Shown here in pieces: positions 11,331 through 22,347 of a stretch of 64,000 nt of DNA. Origin of the DNA: Hyaloscypha bicolor E (Eukaryota > Ascomycota > Leotiomycetes > Helotiales > Hyaloscyphaceae); assembly GCF_002865645.1 (NCBI RefSeq), contig NW_020194620.1, forward strand, positions 1,557,353 to 1,621,352. The letters are read 5' to 3'. Position 1 is the stretch's first letter; every line of letters begins with the position of its first letter. The position numbers were made by a program, and so were the translations under genes. The notes under the pieces are model-generated. The model made no database searches. It was given only the letters and a program-made list of their open reading frames with translations, and was not told the DNA's origin.

Positions 11331-13947
11331 TTAATATAAACCCAGATCTGAAGCTTTGACTCTTCCTCCTCTCCCCCCTGAGCCGGATGCGGAAGAGGAT
11401 AGCCTCCGAGGGAAAGATCCGAGACTCTTCTGCTCGGCGGCGAGGGGGACTTTACTGTTTTCTCGTTGGTCTGGACAGGAAGGAGAGTAGAGATCGTCGT
11501 CTGAGATGGGCTCATGCGACAATTCTTGGAGTTCGCCAGAGTAATCGTCGTCGGAGTCATTGTCAATCATTTGGATGCCGCCTGCGTCGGAGTCGGAGTC
11601 GGAATTGTGGGTTTGAGATTTTGGGGTAGTGAGCGATTGGGTGAGGGCTTGAGTCTTGGAGGGAATGTTGGGTGTGCTTCGATGTTCGAGAGCGAGGTCG
11701 GATATTCCGCGAGTGAAGTTTGGTACCTCTGTGCTCGATATCGTAGGCTGAGGTGCAGAAACTGCAGTGACTGCTGCAGGTCGTATTACCGGCTCTGCCA
11801 TCAACTCTGCGAGAAGGTCCATATCGGACTTTCCACTGAGTGGGTCCAGTTCTTCGCTGCCAGAAATAGGTGACATTGCAGGACTCACAACAGGCCTTAG
11901 AACATCAGCCTGGCTTCCAGATTGTACCACATCTGCGTCGACTTTCAGACCCTCCGCCTCTACGTCAACCAATTGAATATCCCCCAAATCCCCTTCAATA
12001 TCCATGTCACCAACCGCAATTCCCTGAAACCCGGCTCTTTTCAGAATCTTTCCGATCAGGTCCGGGTATCGCAGATGGCCAGACACCTCCTTGCTGAGGT
12101 CGAGGTTACTCACTCCCTCAACGTCAGCAATAGATTGTAAGCCAGCCACACCGAATTGAATAGATGTTGCCCGGTACAGGAAGGCAAGAATATAGTCGTT
12201 GTTCGAGTAAACGTTGTACATCTTACCTGAAACAACACTACGCATGGCTCGCCAATTGTCAGGGGTAGAAGGAACAGGAGATCCGATGAGCACAACATTT
12301 TCGATCAGACCGAAGGCCTTGCGCTCTGCTAAGCTGCGTAAGCAACTGTAGATAACTCTCGATCCAAGAGAGTAGCCGATGAGGGTCACTGGACGTTCGC
12401 CTTGTGCTTTATTGATGAGAGCGTCGGCTAAGACTTCTCCTGATTTCTCGGAACGGTTGCGTGCCACCGCAAAGGGATTATCGATGCTTGTTGCCATCTT
12501 CAACAGGTGAACTGGCCAAAGCGCCGCCCAAAGGGTTGCTAGAACCGTCCGTTTGAGGATTTCGAGCTTGACGAAGGACCAGGCATAAGATGAGACCATG
12601 CTTTGAAGCGACTTCCCCAGTTCGAGCAGAGCTTCCATCTCGTAGCGCAGTGCAAAAACTTCGCTGTCACGTCCTAATACCCTCCAAGGTTTGACGACGT
12701 CGTCTTTGGCATTCAGCCATCCGTTGACACCAATCGTGACCCTAAGCCTGCGAGCTTCTACTTCTGCATCTTCTTTTGTCCCAAGTTCTCCCCACTCGGA
12801 TGCTATCGGGATGAACTTAAAATCTTCTACCTCTTTCGCATATTTATCTACCATTTGCCTGCCACCGAATTAACATGGCGACTTCCTGATACCACATGGT
12901 GGGTTCAGTAGCTCGGGTTGAGCTCCCATAGAGAAAAAAAGTAAAATACTACGAAATCAAGGCTTACCCTGTCATCTTTCCTCCGAAAGCTCCAAACAGA
13001 CTCCCAACCAGTGCCCCATTCATTGCGAAGATACCAAGAAAACTTGCCAACCCACCCAAGCCGACGCCCCCCATGATTCCTCCTATGGCACCAGCGACGA
13101 TAGGGGCCGCCAGACCACCGGTAACACCTATAATCGCTGCCCCAGCGACTGACGCAAGACCGACTTTCCAGCGTCGAGAGGAAGCGTTCTCAGTTCGCCG
13201 CTTTTGTGTCTCGGCATCAGCAGTCAGGGTTTTAGATGCCAACAAAAGAGCCTGGGCGATTTCCTTCTCTTCCGTCGTGAGAACGCTGAGCGGAACAGCA
13301 AAGGCCGAAGTAAGATAGCACAGCAAGACCCTTGAATGCGCAGAATAATGTCCCAGACTCAACAATACAAGCACCATACAACTGATAACACAGATCCGGT
13401 CTTCTTTTGAGATGGTGGTAAGACGTGTCTGAATAGGATGGAACTGCGATTGCAACAGTGTGACCTCCTTCACTTCTTCGAGTTCCTTTGCTTCAAATTG
13501 AGCCTCAAGCTCAGGATTCTTGGTATCGATGTCTGAGTTGCGGGTATAGGCAGGAGGCGTTGGGTTCCGCGCAGCCTGCCATTCTTTCCTCCGTTGCTCC
13601 GAGCGTGGATCTTCGCTACCATCACATATTTTCTTGAACTGCTGATGGACTTCATTCGACCAAGTATCGAAATAGAAGAGAGCTGCTTTCTTCAACTCTT
13701 GTAGTTTTGGGGTGGACATTGGCCTTTCGAGACGGGCCTCCAATCGTCTTTGCCGTGCCTCTTCTTCTGGGTCTTGGGGCTGGTCACGTGGAAGTGCTAT
13801 TTCGGCGTCTGGAGAGGGATCGAATGATTGTTCGATTTTGAAGCGCATGTGAGAGATGATGGTTCCAAGCAGAAGGGAAAGTGCTCGGCGCTTCGCTGGA
13901 TTCAATACTAGCTTCAGGTCTTTTGGATCGGAAGCGATTGGAGCCAT
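11331..13947 (-). CDS. DUF726 family membrane protein with alpha/beta-hydrolase fold
   Basis: Related to human TMCO4 and fungal DUF726 proteins; enzymatic activity has not been established for this family as far as I know. Exons are complement(11331-12858, 12968-13947), 835 aa. The N-terminal half is a charged helical region, then two hydrophobic stretches (CMVLVLLSLGHYSA and VLLCYLTSAFAVPLSVL) and a Gly/Ala-rich membrane-like segment (GLAAPIVAGAIGGIMGG). The splice joins GKMTG to QMVDKYAKEVEDF, matching the family. The hydrolase part carries a GYSLGS nucleophile elbow (GxSxG), the following RVIYSCLRSLAER helix, LIGSPVP and VYSNNDYILAFLYR. The C-terminal 200 residues are disordered with an Asp/Ser run encoded by GAGTCG-type repeats. 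The start is taken at 13947 because upstream codons look like leader sequence. Confidence 0.88.
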
Positions 13948-14628
13948 CTTGAATGGCCGAATTTGAGTCGGCGATTGGACAGAGGAGTCGAGTACAATCT
14001 GCAATAGACATGGATAGCAGGAATAATTTTTAGAATACTGGAACCAATGTCTTGAGGCTAGATGGTTTGGAGGAAGGAGCAACCTTTATCGACAAGCTAT
14101 ACCGAAATGCTGTTGCCTGATGGTACTGTACAGGTTGGGATGGCAAGCTGTTATATTCGGCGGCGCAGCTTGCAGCCACGATATTCCTTCACGTATGAGA
14201 TCGAGGAAAATTTTGACTTCTGGCTGTCTTGATTGGATGTTTGTTGAAGGATGATTCAGCGCGATCCGTCGCAGTTGAAGGCTTGAAGCGGAGAGGCACA
14301 AGCCAATTTCAGCCTCGCTCGCTTAGTGCCTCTGGTTGAGCTTTCCTCCTATAATTCTTGCAAACAGGGCGGATTTGGAAAGATAGCTTGGAACAGACTA
14401 CTTGTATACAGTCAAGGTAGAAGGGGGCCCGTGAGCAGTTTGTGTATGTTCTTGTTTCATCGGACGCTCTGAGTAGCTCACTAGACGGGAGGCAAGGAGC
14501 ATGGCCATCACGTGACATGAACTTGAGTCTTGAATGACGGCAATTTTTATGTAGAAAGCACCTGTAGGCTGTCGGGTATCTGAGCAACTGACGTGAACCT
14601 AATCCGCACTCGGAGGCCGCGAGAGTTA
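13948..14628. other. Intergenic, no gene seen
   Basis: Upstream region of the DUF726 gene and 3' flank of the cofactor B gene. Nothing recognisable. Confidence 0.5.
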
Positions 14629-15850
14629 TCAAATCTCTTCCATGTCCTCCAAATCATCAATGACAGGCCAATCTCCGACCTCGACCCTTTCTGGTCTCAC
14701 GAATACTCCGGACTTTGGGTCGCCGTCCTTTCCCCAATACCTCTTCCCCCCAGCTAAACTTCCATCGTTGCGCCCAACTGGCTCATCCAACTTCACGCCG
14801 ATCCACTTTCCTGCTCCACCCGGAATCTCCTCGACCTCCCCAATATACATCACCACTCCTCTCTTCGTATCTTGACCCCCAACTCGACATCTCTTGCCAA
14901 TTTCGATGCCTCTATTCTTGATCTCAGTCTCAAGAGCCTGGAATTTAGCCTGCTCGAGAGAAGGGGCAGCAGGATCGAAACGACCGAGTTTCTGTGCCTT
15001 CTTCCAGGCCAGTACACTATCGGTCTTTTTCTCGTATTCATCAGGGGGCAACTCATATTTAGCTACTTGCGAGGCATCGGTAAAGTTTGGCCGCATTCCC
15101 GACGGGCGGATGTCAGTAACCTATGATATAGATACGTTAGAACTGGGCGGTAAGGCTGGTTAACAGCCTCGGGGCGTGAACTCCGGCGGCTGATATAAAA
15201 TTCGGACCGTCTTTTGTCGAGAAGTAAGAAACATAAAGCACGGCCGGCAAATAGTAGAATCACCCACTCGGGTCGAATCAACCTATTCAAAGGATATAAA
15301 AGTCCTCTCATCCTCAACTGTGATATCCTGAAGTATTTGAATGTTGTCCGCATCCCTGCAAAACAACGAAAGCAGCGCACAAGACAGATGGCCCGTCACT
15401 TGATGATCATTCTCCATCGCAACCAAAGCCAAATACAGCCGGGAACGCCCCCGCAATGCACGCTAGAACTTGTGCGGCCAGATTTTGCACACCTCCGAGT
15501 AAGAGATACTAGGAGACAGGGGCCGGACGTGCAAGGAAGGAGAGTATCACAACACGTTTCGCGAAGCGACTATCAATGGACTCAAAACTCACGTGAATCT
15601 CCGCATACGGCGCCAATGGGAAAACCCCAAGCTGGGTATTCTCTTCATCAGCAGCCTCCATAGGGACGGATTGCTGACTTCCGAGCTTCAACGTGAGCTT
15701 CTGTGACAGAGGCGGGATGCCAGTGATGGGCTCAAGCTTCGCCTTCAACTGGCCGATGGTCCATGATGGGGTTATTCGGCGTTCAGAGGAGGAGTTTTCC
15801 GACGTGATCTGGAGGGGTATGTCCCCTGCGGCGTGCATGCTCATGCTCAT
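14629..15850 (-). CDS. Tubulin-folding cofactor B (CAP-Gly protein)
   Basis: Cytosolic chaperone that captures alpha-tubulin and works with cofactor E in tubulin folding (fission yeast Alp11, human TBCB). Exons are complement(14629-15120, 15593-15850), 249 aa, close to the family length of about 240. The N-terminal ubiquitin-like domain (residues about 9-85, with WTIGQLKAKLEPITGIPP) is followed by VTDIRPSG and FTDASQVAKYELP, which is typical of the family. The CAP-Gly domain at about 160-235 contains GVVMYIGEV, GKWIGVKLDEPVGRNDGS and GGKRYW. The protein ends in EEI, an acidic EEY/F-like tail. The intron (15121-15592, 472 bp) is unusually long for this window, but both splice sites and the joined sequence fit. 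The first ATG of a repeated MSMSM is used. Confidence 0.92.
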
Positions 15851-18800
15851 CGTGGAGGGTTGCGATGTTGATCTGATAGGGAATGGTCCGGAGTACGGAT
15901 TCCGCGTTTTGGATGTTTGGGCTGACTCGGCGATCGACTTTGAGTTTGGCAGCAGTGATTAGCATCGAAGTTTGGAAGCTCCGTAGCACGTTCCAATGTT
16001 CGATTCCAAGAGGCTGGAACTTGGAAGCTCAGAACAATCTACGGAGTAGTTTGTTGCGGGGGAGTCGGAGAAGATGCAAGGGATGCCTGTCGTTGCCTTG
16101 CCTTGCCTTGCCTTGCCCTGCCCTGCAAAAACGTCTCGAATTTTGGCGACCCAATTCAGCCTAGCGTCTTCCTCTTGCAAGAAGCTCAACTTTTATCTAC
16201 GTCCAGCAATAGCAATAGCAGAGCGGCTTAAGGTTCAAGAATCATTGTTCCCTGCGACCATCGCGGGACCTAAACTGATCGACGAGCAGACGGGGCGGTC
16301 GACGCGCACATCAGCCACACCTCACCAGCCATCCCCACCAGCCACAGCCACAGCCACAAAAAGTCCACAAATGTTGTACCTCCGTACCACACACATCTCC
16401 CTGGTAGCGAGGATGATCGACAATCAACGACATCTCTTCTTGCAAGCAGCACAAAAGCTTGACTCCCGAACGCGTTCGCCCTTTGCGTCCCATCCCAACT
16501 CTGTCTCCTCACGCCGCCGCAGCAGAGCATAATCTTGGCCGAACGGTTCTCGACCACGCCGTTTCACGATCTGACGCTCAGACAAATCGCCGGTTTCCAA
16601 CACTTTCCGCCCCATTGGTCAATTGCCGTTTGTAGATCAATTCTTCCGCTGCTTTCCATTGGGCCCGCAAACTTCAGCATGAATCTTCGGTCCCTGCATC
16701 GAGGCTGTCCGGCGCTCCTCGAACGCTTGACAGGTCGGATCGGCCACCACGGTGACCCATGCCGTTGCGACGCAAGTTTCCAGCGGAGAATTACCGTCAC
16801 TGCCTCACCGCTCAAACCAGCATGGGGTCGAGACGAGCCCGCCTTGCCAGCCCTGCCAGGCTGCCAGCCCTTCCAGCCACAACGATCGCACGAGTTCGAT
16901 CTCAGTTAGGTCCTGCCCTGGGCGTGCTCTGAGCTCTCAAAACGATCTTCTTCCCCACTCTGATTCAGAGCTGAGAGCATCCTGCGGGTCGAGGCAGCTA
17001 CTACGGTACTAGGACGGCGGCTTGACTTGCGTGCTGCGGCGAGGCCAGGACAAGGCATAACATCGGCAGGGGTCCAAAGGACGCTTGTGCCGCGAGCCTA
17101 CACTGCCTAACGACGAAGAGAGAAAGAGGGCTGTCGATGTCCGCCTGCCACTTCCGTTCCCTTTCTCCGCCCCTGTCCATCAATCCTACAATCCTATTGT
17201 TCACACTTCCGAGCAAACGGGCAAGCCCCCGCAACGGCTTTGGGCAGCAGCTGCATGCCAGCCCTAAGCCCTGAATGCCACAAGTCGTGGCGAAAAAACA
17301 ATGACAGCACGGCCTTCTCCAGTAATGCAGCCCAGCTAATGCACAGCATATAGCCTTGAATGCAGCTGTATTGCTGATACCCGCGTTGCAAATCGGCACT
17401 CGTCTGATGCTGAGGTGCCAATGTACGAGCTAAAACTCTTCCATCATGGCTCGAAGGCAGATGCTAACATTCACCGCTTCCATGGAACCCATTTTCAGTG
17501 CGGGATAATGCTTCTAGGCCAAGGCGTCGTTATTTTTAGGCCGCGTTTCCAGAAACGCCCTCTCCGCCAGAAATTGTCTCCCGCATTTGCTGTACCTTCG
17601 GGTTCTGCTGATGCACTTCTTGCTTGGGTGCCCGGTCTGCGTCTGGGCGGGAGAAGCCCACCAACTCGGTCCTCAACCATCTACCCGTTAGGCGCATTCG
17701 CACATGACAAGCGCGTTTACACCGCCATATGTGAGGACCCGACAGCGTCAACCGACAATGGGCAAGCACCGCGTTGATTGTGCCCTTTGTTTTGAGGGCA
17801 GGTGAAGCAACCCCGGTGCAAACGGAGAATTCTTTTCCTTCGAAACCTGAGCGTCTGACAACGCAGCAGCATATTGCTTTGTTTAGGCACCAAGTCTCTC
17901 CAGATCTATTCAAAGATGCGACCCAAGCTGTCACCAAGTCGTAGGCCTATTCAGCCACCGGCGCAGGATTCAGTGGCTTAAAGTAGCTGCTCAACTCGGT
18001 CACCTCAGTCTGGAAATGGCCTAATTTTTCCCTCGGTCACCCGGCAAGAAAACGAAGATCGTGGTTCATGGCATCCTCTGTGAGGCGCTGCAAGCCATTG
18101 AGATCATATACCTTGATCCCTGAGCCTCTGGACTGAGCCCTTGCAAACTTGACCGCCAGTTCGTTGGCTCGAGAGGGCAATCCAAAATCTGATGAGTTTG
18201 GAGGTCATGCTAACTGGGCCCTGGAACCGGACTTATGAATTTCCCGGTGCGGGCGGACAAGCTTCGTCTTAAAGTAACAATTAGAGGTACAATGCAACAA
18301 TAGATGTCTGTGATGTTGGGATTGCGCACAGACATACACCCAAAACGGTCTCGAGGGGTTGCACCGAAGTCAGAGATTATATAAGAGTTTCAACACCTCG
18401 ACGGGTGGTTTCAACCGCCATTGCCTTGGATCTGCCAGGGACGGCGCCAACACTCAGCAGCCCAAAGATGGCAAGCATTTCTCTTGTTCATGTTCATGCA
18501 TGAAGTCGTGGCCACGCCCCAGCACACTCCTCCACACTAGTTCACCCCTGTTGACTCCCCCACCATGGCTAGCACACTTCATCTGCATAGAGCATCTTCC
18601 CGACTGTCCGTCCAGCTATAACCATGTACCCGCTGGAGATCATGAGTTCGAACAAGTTCCTTGTCTTCTCAAGCTCAGCAAGCACCTCTTGACGTATTGT
18701 TCCGTTGGCGCTGGCATTTCCCTCCTACTCTCGTCTCATCTTTTGCGATTGGCTAGTCCTCACGCGTCTTCTTGCCAATCATGCTGAGGGCGGCTTTGAT

Positions 18801-19181
18801 CTACGCGAGCCCATCACTTTTTCATTGAAGCCCTGAAATAGGAACGGTGTCCTCGTCGGAAGTACCTCGTCTCAAGATTCCCTATCGAATACCCTGACAA
18901 AATCTTGAAAACTTCACGTCTTGTTTCACCCCAGTGACATCTATTACATCTCTCGGGAGAGCCTTTTGTGGTTTCTTGCTTTTGATGATCTGATAACTTG
19001 GACTCGACAACACGGATAAACTGCAAGTCAGCCTCCCTCGACTCTCGTTCATCTGGCCTGGTATCGACAAGGCTTCGCATTACGAGCCCAGATCTACCCG
19101 GCAACTTTTACTTACAGACCGTGCCACCCTTCGCATATGATCCTTCAGCCTTGACGGCATCGGCGACCTCAGACCGCCACC
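15851..19181. other. Long gene-free stretch upstream of the Myb gene
   Basis: About 3.3 kb with no recognisable protein, tRNA or transposon. Several overlapping frames of 100-150 codons are open because stop-poor CCA/GCC-rich sequence is common here. It holds a TTGCC pentamer array (16093-16127), CCACAG-type repeats near 16335-16360 and a CT-rich stretch near 18520-18740. It may contain the promoter and a long spliced leader of the Myb gene. Confidence 0.45.
16093..16127. repeat. TTGCC pentanucleotide microsatellite
   Basis: Five perfect TTGCC units followed by two CTGCC-type variants. It is a simple repeat in the upstream flank of the cofactor B gene (minus strand). Confidence 0.9.
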
Positions 19182-20284
19182 GTGGATATCTCCCTTCTCC
19201 TCAAGGCTCCAGACTCAAATGAGTCCACTTCATCATCGCCCACACATAGACACCACACCAGATCAACCTCGATCCCGTCAACAGGACAGCCGGCAGAGCT
19301 TCCCTCCTATGCCCTCGCCAGTAGTGGCGCCGGTGGGAAGCGCAGTATGCCCGCCCATCCAGCAGAGTCTCCTGCTAAAAAGCAAAGCAAGTGGTCGGCA
19401 GAGGAAGATGCTCTGATCATCGATCTGAGAGGAGGCGGGATGAAGTGGGAAGACATCTCCAAGAGACTCCCAGGCCGTAGTGCCATTAGTTGCCGGCTCC
19501 ATTATCAAAACTACCTGGAGAGGAGAAGTGAATGGGATGAGGAGCGGAAGAACAAGCTTGCAAGACTCTATGAGAGGTAGTACCCCTACAGAGCTACTTC
19601 CCAACACTGTTGTGGTGGCAAAAACTAATTTGGTGATTCAGATTCAAGCCAGAAATGTGGTCCAAGGTTGCGGAAGAAATGGCGGTTCCGTGGCGCGCAG
19701 CAGAGGCTATGCACTGGCAACTTGGTGAGGCCGACATGGCGCGTCGAGCTGGTGTAGTTCCATTCTCTCTGTCAAGTGTCACAGTGGATGCACCGCCAGG
19801 AAGCCATCGATCTTCGCCGACTCGGGGACACTCGCACAGCCAGTCCCAGTCAAGCGCCATGAGTGGTCACTCATCATCTGGCGCACACTTCAGCAGACCA
19901 GCAACTGCTCACAGCGGCTCAAGCAGCACCAAGGGTAGTGGAGGAGGCTCGGCGCGGACGATTGCTGCTCGTAGAGACAGCACTCCAAGGTCTGTCCCAC
20001 CGGCAAGTCCAAGCGACGGTCTGGCTTTGGCGGCTATTGGTCAAGGGATGGCGATGGGTATGGGAAGAGGAAGTCAACTTCTTCCCAGCGTAGCTGAGAT
20101 GACCACTGGAGTCAGTCCGTACAATACGCCTGCGTATGCCATGTCGATGCCGATGGGAGGGGGCTACTCCAACCCTGGCCCTCTGCTACCAGCTATCGGG
20201 ATGATGGGTGGTGCTAGACCTGAGGGCAAACGGCGAGCAAGCCCCGACATGGGACCAAGAGAGACGAGTCGTCGCAGACAGTGA
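19182..20284 (+). CDS. Myb/SANT domain protein, apparent GTG start
   Basis: Probable nuclear DNA-binding protein. Exons are 19182-19576 and 19642-20284, 345 aa. A first SANT/Myb repeat spans about residues 70-112 (KWSAEEDALIIDLR..MKWEDISKRLPGRSAISCRLHYQNYL), followed by a second weaker one (WDEERKNKLARLYERFKPEMWSKVAEEM, W..W spacing) built across the intron. The rest is Ser/His/Gly/Met-rich and ends in basic GKRRASPD and SRRRQ. Coding similarity seems to begin at DISLLLKAP, but the codon before it is GTG, in GCCACCGTGG, a Kozak-like context. In frame upstream there is a TGA at 19152 and no ATG. The first in-frame ATG inside would be at 19347, which costs 55 residues but keeps the SANT domain. 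An upstream exon carrying the ATG (acceptor CTCAG at 19168-19172) is an alternative. Confidence 0.82.
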
Positions 20285-20713
20285 AAAGAAGGGGCGAGGA
20301 AAGGGAAAGAACGGCGTTGCCAGGATTGCTTTGGCGAGAAATAGATGGACGATCGCGAGACCTTGTGCATTTAGTATTGGGTTTTCGAGCATTGAGCATT
20401 GCGCAGCATGGCATTGCATGAGAGATATCCATTGGTGACTTGCATATGATTGGGGTTACGGTAGGATGGGGCCATTGGTAAACTTCTTAGAACTGTATTA
20501 GGGATTTTGTACAATAACATCAAGCTTTTGCTTGACGAAAGCAGGCCCCGACTTTACCTCGTCGACCTGACACTGCTGATCCCCGAACTTCTTAGGTCAG
20601 AGTCGTTGGATTCGTTGCTCCACACCCGGCGATGTGATTGTTGCTTGCCAGTAAAATTTCTCTTTTCTCGCGACCAGCCACTCTCTCGATTATCTCGCAA
20701 ACATCAGCCAGCT
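20285..20713. other. Intergenic between convergent genes
   Basis: Shared 3' flank of the Myb and TRM9 genes. Nothing else seen. Confidence 0.5.
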
Positions 20714-21415
20714 TCAAGGCTTCAAAGGTCTTCGGCATATCGCCCACCAATTGTCCTTTTCATATCCAGATTCAAACACCTCGCTGCCAACTCCGACAAT
20801 ATCTTCCTCTAGTTCTCCAGACCGGTAGAGGTGGTAATACCTTTGAAACGTCTTCTCTGTGGAACCATCCTCATTTGGATTCTTCTTGCCAGTCTTCATA
20901 ACCCAAGGAACTATGACATCTTGCTCATGACCCTCATCCCACCCTCTCCTACTGGTCTTCTGTTCCAACGCCCACACATAAATCAAAGCCTTTCCACCCT
21001 CCTTCAGACATTCCAAGATAGCTTTGATAGCCTCCCTCCTCCTCTCCAGCGTCGACAAGTGATGAATAACAGCAATACTGATCGCGAAGTCAAACCTGCC
21101 TGTTTGATGCGGTAGAGCGAGCGTGTCAGCAACAACAGCAGAATGCGGCTCATGCTCCGCCGCAATCTTTACCAAGTTCGAGGACCGATCACTACCAATG
21201 ATGAAGACATCCCGGTTGACAGTGAGATATTTGCCATTGCCACACCCCACATCCAGCCCGACGGAGCCGGGGCTGAGAGATTGTAGAAACGTCTCGACGA
21301 TAGGCCACGGCTTGTATCTCGTCGAGGAGAAGTGCGACGCGATTTGCTCGTAGACCTCGTGGACGTGCTGCTCCTCGTACTTTTCCGGGGCAAGATGATC
21401 CTGCTCAGCGGCCAT
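20714..21415 (-). CDS. TRM9: tRNA (carboxymethyluridine-34-5-O)-methyltransferase
   Basis: Trm9 uses S-adenosylmethionine to methylate the carboxymethyl group on wobble uridine of tRNA-Arg and tRNA-Glu, forming mcm5U, with Trm112 as partner. The gene is a single exon of 233 aa starting at ATG 21415. Family landmarks are EEQHVHEVYEQIASHFSSTRYKPWP near the N-terminus (shown here only as EVYEQIASHFSSTRYKPWP), motif I LDVGCGNGKYL, VFIIGSDRS, DFAISIAVIHHLST and the post-motif helix RREAIKAILECLKEGG. The characteristic end is SGYEKDNWWAICRR. The protein is somewhat shorter than the budding yeast one but complete in its domains. It is divergent from the ubiquitin protease gene. Confidence 0.93.
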   Translation of the reverse strand: MAAEQDHLAPEKYEEQHVHEVYEQIASHFSSTRYKPWPIVETFLQSLSPGSVGLDVGCGNGKYLTVNRDVFIIGSDRSSNLVKIAAEHEPHSAVVADTLALPHQTGRFDFAISIAVIHHLSTLERRREAIKAILECLKEGGKALIYVWALEQKTSRRGWDEGHEQDVIVPWVMKTGKKNPNEDGSTEKTFQRYYHLYRSGELEEDIVGVGSEVFESGYEKDNWWAICRRPLKP

Positions 21416-22347
21416 ACTTTCTTACGTACAGAAATTGTACTGAAAGAGGTGTCGTCAAATCAAGCTCTTCATTGTCTCTTGCCGACTTTCAGCAGCTTCC
21501 CGAGACATACAGATCCGGTATTCGTCATTGTTGAGCTTTTCGAAGCAAAGAAACAGAGAAATATTTCGGATAAATATGTGTTCCGTAGCCTCGCGCTCGG
21601 GCCCCCACTAAGCCCCTTTCGGACGCGGGCTGGGCCGAGTGAGGCGTGGAAAAGTGACAAATTTCTTAACCTCACTTCATCAGTTCAGAGTCCCATGAAA
21701 TCTTACCTACGACTGGATTCAAACCATCCAAAGCTTTATATGAATGCCATCATTCGTTTTCTTCTTGGGACATTAGGTAGCCAAAACCTAAGACTCAATT
21801 AGCCTGCAATCGACAAATATCCTCGACACCAAAAATTCGCCTCGATGCCATATTCAATAATTACCTGTACAGAATTATTGTATGAGCTCCAAAGGGAGCA
21901 TTCTTTCATTCTAATATATATACCGACATTCAGGAGAAATTTTAGGGGCAGGTGAAAAGAGAGATTAGGAGCTGGATTCCCGCTTGGGGATCCAATTCAC
22001 TTTGACAAACATACCATTGTCGAAATTCGGCTATTCAGGAGACTGTCAACCAAAAATAATACGGCAACACCTCAATTGTCGATCGAGGACAATAAGTATT
22101 GTCCCTATTCAAACCACGAACACCATATTGTGCAGGACTCACAATATATATCGCCATGGCGAGAACATATTTAAAGCACCAAAGCCCTCAGGGTTTTGGG
22201 AAGTTTTCTCCTTCTTCCTCGTCCGACAAAGCGTACGCTCGATTCCAATCGAAAGCTCACAACACAATTCTCAAGAACCCACATCGAAAGTCCGAGAGAC
22301 CCCAGCCTCGAAATCTTCCTCTTCCACTTCGTATCAAACAGATCAAG
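21416..22347. other. Divergent promoter region of TRM9 and the USP gene
   Basis: About 930 bp. Frames of up to 156 codons on the plus strand (21332-21802) are open but continue from the antisense of TRM9 and show no domain. A GC-rich block at about 21595-21650 interrupts AT-rich flanks. No further gene seen. Confidence 0.5.
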
